The notes under the pieces: model-generated | Databases searched by the model: none | Told to the model about the DNA's origin: nothing | The model's input: the letters and a program-made list of their open reading frames with translations, nothing else | Origin: Candidatus Omnitrophota bacterium | GTDB lineage: Bacteria; Omnitrophota; Omnitrophia; Omnitrophales; Abzuiibacteriaceae | Length of the DNA stretch: 7,685 nt | Direction of reading: 5' to 3' | Assembly: GCA_016206995.1 (NCBI GenBank) | Contig: JACQQN010000055.1 | Location: forward strand, 1-7,685 | Shown here: positions 5,714-7,685 of the stretch, piece by piece | How positions within the stretch are numbered: position 1 is the first letter of the stretch | How the letters are laid out: every line of letters starts with the position of its first letter | Program-made: the position numbers and the translations under genes

Positions 5714-5755
5714 AAAAAGGGGACAGGTTTGGAACTAAAAACCTGTCCCCTTTTT
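5714..5755. repeat. GGGGACAGG hairpin repeat, copy 4 (loop class B), likely terminator
   Basis: A perfect 17-bp stem (5714-5730 with 5739-5755) with an 8-base loop, GGAACTAA, and A- and T-tracts outside the GC core. It lies between the PuuD-like gene stop (5806) and the archease start (5702), both on the minus strand. It could end the upstream transcript while forcing the archease unit to start within or after the hairpin. The loop resembles that of copy 2. Confidence 0.87.
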
Positions 5756-5805
5756 TGCAGAGGATTTTACTTCCCCTAGGGATGAGTGTGAGCAACTTAT
5801 TTTAA

Positions 5806-6432
5806 TCAAACGGTCGTTCCAACCTTCGGCGATCCTTTAATTGCATGCCACACAAGTGCAAGTGCAACAAGAGCAAACACAATAAACGTTACCCAATTAA
5901 TTGATCCATAATGAGCAGGTGCCAACATACCAAAAAGCATGGGGCCTGACAAATAAGTGTTGGTGCGCGAAGCAAGATACGCTTTTCTTCGGACTGCGGG
6001 AAGTTGCTCGGCGGGAACTTTCCCAGAGAGCATGTTTTTTTGTGCAGGCCAGATGATAAACCACACATTAAACCACATGATGGTTCCAAGAAGCATCCCG
6101 ATCAAAATCCAAACCGCCCGGCCGGTCAACCCATCTGCATCCGAAAAAACACTGGTGGGGCCAAAACCAACGCCTGGCGTGTACATATAAATCATGGTGA
6201 AAAGAACGAGGCCTGCCAAAAAAGTAATCATCGCACCCCAGCGAAACCACCACAAAGCACGTGGCATGAGTTTCGGGTTTATCAGTTTTTTCGACGCATC
6301 ATCAAGTACGCCTTGAAGCGGAACGTTCACAAAATTAAAGAAGTACAAATGCCCAATCCAAATAATCCCCGCAAAAACGTGTAACCAGCGGATAAACAAA
6401 TGAACGTTGCTGAAGATGTCCGACAAAGCCAT
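5806..6432 (-). CDS. PuuD-like membrane protein (urate hydroxylase N-terminal domain family), without cytochrome c domain
   Basis: A 208-residue integral membrane protein. Likely membrane segments are residues about 12-34 (IRWLHVFAGIIWIGHLYFFN), 64-84, 106-129 and 178-198, with a possible further segment at 160-172. RWLHVFAGIIWIG and the ALWWFRWGAM stretch are characteristic of the domain found at the N-terminus of PuuD-type urate hydroxylases. Those proteins carry a C-terminal cytochrome c domain with a CxxCH motif; here the protein ends after the last helix and has no CxxCH. Histidines 11, 18, 28, 174 and 196 could be heme ligands. Related short proteins without the cytochrome domain exist, and their substrate is not established, so urate oxidation should not be assumed. 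The start at ATG 6432 has AGGAAGG (6438-6444) upstream, and a promoter is visible at 6504-6531. No purine-degradation gene is adjacent. Confidence 0.85.
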   Translation of the reverse strand: MALSDIFSNVHLFIRWLHVFAGIIWIGHLYFFNFVNVPLQGVLDDASKKLINPKLMPRALWWFRWGAMITFLAGLVLFTMIYMYTPGVGFGPTSVFSDADGLTGRAVWILIGMLLGTIMWFNVWFIIWPAQKNMLSGKVPAEQLPAVRRKAYLASRTNTYLSGPMLFGMLAPAHYGSINWVTFIVFALVALALVWHAIKGSPKVGTTV

Positions 6433-6503
6433 AGCTGCCTTCCTTTCTAAGGTTTTGTTTTAGGAATCAATGCTTAAGGTCTCAACTCAAATTCAAAGGT
6501 CAA

Positions 6504-6531
6504 TTTATCACACCCGCAGGGCGAGCGTCAA
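6504..6531 (-). promoter_or_regulatory. Candidate promoter of the PuuD-like gene
   Basis: On the minus strand TTGACG (6531-6526) and GATAAA (6509-6504) are spaced by 16 bases, with an extended TG before the -10 box. It begins just after the mutT stop, so the PuuD-like gene has its own promoter. The leader would be about 65 bases long. Confidence 0.55.
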
Positions 6532-6536
6532 CCTCT

Positions 6537-6962
6537 TCAATTACAGAATAACTTTTCGGGACGGGAAAGCTCGAGGATAAGTTCGGCATCAGCGGGCGGG
6601 AAATTGTAATCCAAAAGTTCATGCGGGTGCACCCATTTTAGATTCCGACAACCAAGTGTTTGGGGTCTGCCTTTGTTAATTCTCGCCCAATAGAAGAGAA
6701 TAGAAACCGCTCGGTCCGGATATTCATAGGAAACTGCTTTGTGGCGCGCTCCGACTTCGATGTCAACGCCGACTTCTTCTTTGATTTCCCGCTTCAGGCA
6801 CCGCTCAAGAGTTTCATTTTTCCGGCGCTTCCCTCCCGGGAATTCCCAAAGGCCTCCCAGAAAGTCGTCTAAATGCCGTTGGGTAATCAGGAACCGACCG
6901 TCTTCTTCATGCCGGATTAATGCTGCGGCAACCTCAACATAATCTTTCTTCTGCTTCCTCAT
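6537..6962 (-). CDS. mutT: MutT-type Nudix hydrolase (probable 8-oxo-dGTP diphosphatase)
   Basis: A 141-residue Nudix hydrolase, close to the usual MutT length of about 130. The Nudix box is complete, Gly44-x5-Glu50-x7-Arg58-Glu59-Ile-Lys-Glu62-Glu63-Val-Gly65, preceded by LGGLWEFPGG, the typical MutT lead-in. MutT hydrolyses oxidised dGTP to the monophosphate to prevent A:T to C:G transversions; other Nudix proteins with this look use different nucleotides, so substrate is inferred. I place the start at ATG 6962 because the AGGAGGAGG block lies upstream (plus-strand CCTCCTCC at 6974-6981), though the spacing of 11 bases is long. A TTG at 7010 would add 16 residues but lacks a ribosome binding site and lies close to the predicted transcription start. 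A strong promoter is seen at 7022-7049. Confidence 0.92.
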   Translation of the reverse strand: MRKQKKDYVEVAAALIRHEEDGRFLITQRHLDDFLGGLWEFPGGKRRKNETLERCLKREIKEEVGVDIEVGARHKAVSYEYPDRAVSILFYWARINKGRPQTLGCRNLKWVHPHELLDYNFPPADAELILELSRPEKLFCN

Positions 6963-7021
6963 CCTGATAATAACCTCCTCCTTATGAAGGTAAATGACCT
7001 TATCGGCCAAAAGGGGTCGTT

Positions 7022-7049
7022 ATTATAGCCAGAATCGTTCCGAAGGCAA
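7022..7049 (-). promoter_or_regulatory. Promoter of mutT
   Basis: On the minus strand a perfect TATAAT (7027-7022) is preceded after 16 bases by TTGCCT (7049-7044). Transcription would begin near 7015, giving a leader of about 50 bases that carries the AGGAGGAGG ribosome binding site. Confidence 0.7.
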
Positions 7050-7072
7050 GCATGAGTTTTGAATTCTAAGTT

Positions 7073-7170
7073 ATGAAACAGAGGGTCCTGGCACGGAGCT
7101 ATTTCTCATAGGCCCCTCCGCCCGGTGTGGATCCTCCCATTCGAAACACTCCGTGCCACCCTTGTTTCAT
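7073..7170. repeat. Long bulged hairpin (candidate structured RNA or MITE-like element)
   Basis: Three blocks pair in order: ATGAAACA (7073-7080) with TGTTTCAT (7163-7170), AGGGT (7082-7086) with ACCCT (7158-7162), and GGCACGGAG (7090-7098) with CTCCGTGCC (7149-7157). That is 22 bp with single-sided bulges of 1 and 3 bases. The 50-base apical region is GC-rich and contains a small CTAT/ATAG hairpin (7099-7111). There is no T-tract, so it is not a simple terminator. It lies in the gene-free stretch 6963-7411 and does not match any riboswitch or RNA family I can name. Confidence 0.6.
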
Positions 7171-7239
7171 GACTCAAACGTTTCTTTAATGAGTCTTTAC
7201 CTTCACGATTAAGCATGGGGCGGCAAAGTCTATTGTTTC

Positions 7240-7398
7240 AGACGCAGTCAGTTTCTGTTGATGAGCGGCGTCAATGGAGCGAAGGTTCCGTTGAACCGAA
7301 GTGACATTGCCACAACGAGTACAAGTGATTTTGGCTAGGCGATAGGCCTAAAATCACTTGCACGGAGTGAAGTGAATCAATAGAAACTGACTGCGTCT
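7240..7398. repeat. Nested inverted-repeat element of 159 bp
   Basis: The outer arms 7240-7262 and 7376-7398 are complementary at 22 of 23 positions; the first 17 bp (AGACGCAGTCAGTTTCT) are perfect. Inside it are a perfect 11-bp stem CAAGTGATTTT / AAAATCACTTG (7322-7332 with 7350-7360) and a small GGTTC/GAACC hairpin (7284-7297). The terminal perfect repeats and short length fit a MITE; the nested helices also fit a noncoding RNA. It begins 13 bases after the redoxin stop on the minus strand. Its GCACGGAG (7360-7367) is shared with the neighbouring hairpin at 7073-7170, so the two elements may be related. Confidence 0.65.
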
Positions 7399-7411
7399 CT
7401 ATCAAATAAAA

Positions 7412-7685
7412 TTAATACTTGACGGAGCAGCCATAGGGTTGGGAGGTCGGCTTGGAAACAGGTTTGCCGACCATGGCTTCATCCAAAGCACCTTTCACGT
7501 AATTATACGAACTTTCTATATCAGCTTGATCAGTGGACGGCTTATCATCAATGGCGCCGTTATAGATTAATACACCTTCGGGATTGATGACGAACATGTG
7601 AGGCGTGGTTTTGGCGCCGTATTTTTTACCGACTTCACCGGCTGGATCCAGCAAAACTGCAGTTTGCTTCGCGCCATTCTTCTTC
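7412..7685 (-). CDS. Thioredoxin-like redoxin (AhpC/TSA superfamily), C-terminal part, cut by window edge
   Basis: The last 90 residues of a thioredoxin-fold protein are present; the N-terminal part with the redox-active cysteine(s) is beyond the right edge. The visible part reads LLDPAGEVGKKYGAKTTPHMFVINPEG, where TTPH holds the cis-proline loop of the thioredoxin fold, then LIYNGAIDD, a helix near the end, and the C-terminal YGCSVKY. The AIDD block and the C-terminal GCSVKY are features of a known thioredoxin-family group, annotated as redoxin or alkyl hydroperoxide reductase-like and often secreted. Signal peptide and active site cannot be checked. It probably reduces disulfides or peroxides. 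The 159-bp nested repeat lies directly downstream. Confidence 0.9.
   Translation of the reverse strand, partial: KKNGAKQTAVLLDPAGEVGKKYGAKTTPHMFVINPEGVLIYNGAIDDKPSTDQADIESSYNYVKGALDEAMVGKPVSKPTSQPYGCSVKY

Larger units (their letters stand above)
6963..7411. other. Gene-free stretch of about 450 bp
   Basis: Contains the mutT leader and promoter (up to about 7050), the bulged hairpin at 7073-7170, a linker, and the nested repeat at 7240-7398. On the minus strand a frame without stops runs from 7347 to 7186 (53 residues, containing CTRCGN and ending VKVKTH) but has no ATG and no ribosome binding site. It may be chance or a decayed gene. Confidence 0.6.

Noticed and set aside
5703..5795. N-terminal extension of archease to TTG 5795
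   Set aside because: The extension translates the hairpin repeat, the TTG has no ribosome binding site, and family members start close to the FKxFDHTADIG block.
7090..7157. tRNA-like acceptor pair GGCACGG / CCGTGCC about 68 bases apart, with an internal TTCGAA
   Set aside because: The stem continues beyond seven base pairs in both directions, there is no proper T-arm around TTCGAA, the putative D-loop lacks GG, and no anticodon arm can be drawn.
7073..7170. Integron attC-like site because of bulges on one side of a long hairpin
   Set aside because: The outer sequences do not match the RYYYAAC and GTTRRRY core sites, and there is no integrase or cassette array nearby.
7099..7170. Minus-strand 23-residue ORF starting MKQGWHGVF
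   Set aside because: It has no ribosome binding site and lies wholly within the hairpin element. Its open frame is likely a by-product of the GC-rich sequence.
1..7685. CRISPR array, toxin-antitoxin pair, prophage or insertion sequence
   Set aside because: There are no regularly spaced direct repeats, no transposase, integrase or phage structural genes, and no recognisable antitoxin or defence protein.

Overview
The window reads as a piece of chromosome from a Gram-negative bacterium of moderate GC content. The Gram-negative call rests on an LpxL/HtrB-type lipid A acyltransferase and a candidate lipoprotein. The phylum cannot be fixed from these genes. An uncultivated lineage is plausible, but that is a guess. 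Most genes are housekeeping or stress related, and all but two lie on the minus strand.

Layout, left to right. At 1-214 (minus) is the N-terminus of a CysI-type sulfite reductase cut by the window edge. At 296-1303 is a minus-strand pair: a small exported protein, perhaps a lipoprotein, followed by a PfpI/DJ-1 family protein. Divergent from it is a plus-strand unit, a LacI-family repressor (1428-2444) and an 87-residue protein of unknown function (2502-2765). Each of these two genes is preceded by the same perfect palindrome, AATGTAACCGGTTACATT. At 2826-5702 is a minus-strand cluster of archease, LpxL-type acyltransferase and RtcB RNA ligase. It places the RNA ligase and its activator on either side of a lipid A enzyme. 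Next come a PuuD-like membrane protein (5806-6432), a MutT-type Nudix hydrolase (6537-6962), a roughly 450-base gene-free stretch with two large inverted-repeat structures, and the C-terminal part of a thioredoxin-like redoxin (7412-7685).

A small hairpin repeat with GGGGACAGG / CCTGTCCCC arms occurs four times. Three copies sit tightly at gene ends and have A- and T-tracts that would make them terminators on either strand. The fourth lies inside the 5' coding region of the small exported protein and appears to have been inserted in frame. The loops fall into two classes, so this looks like a mobile or amplified family (REP/MITE-like), not independent terminators.

The best candidates for something undescribed are the LacI regulator paired by a shared operator with an orphan 87-residue protein, the hairpin family used as gene punctuation, and the two structured elements at 7073-7170 and 7240-7398. 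There is no CRISPR array, integrase, transposase gene or recognisable defence system in the window.
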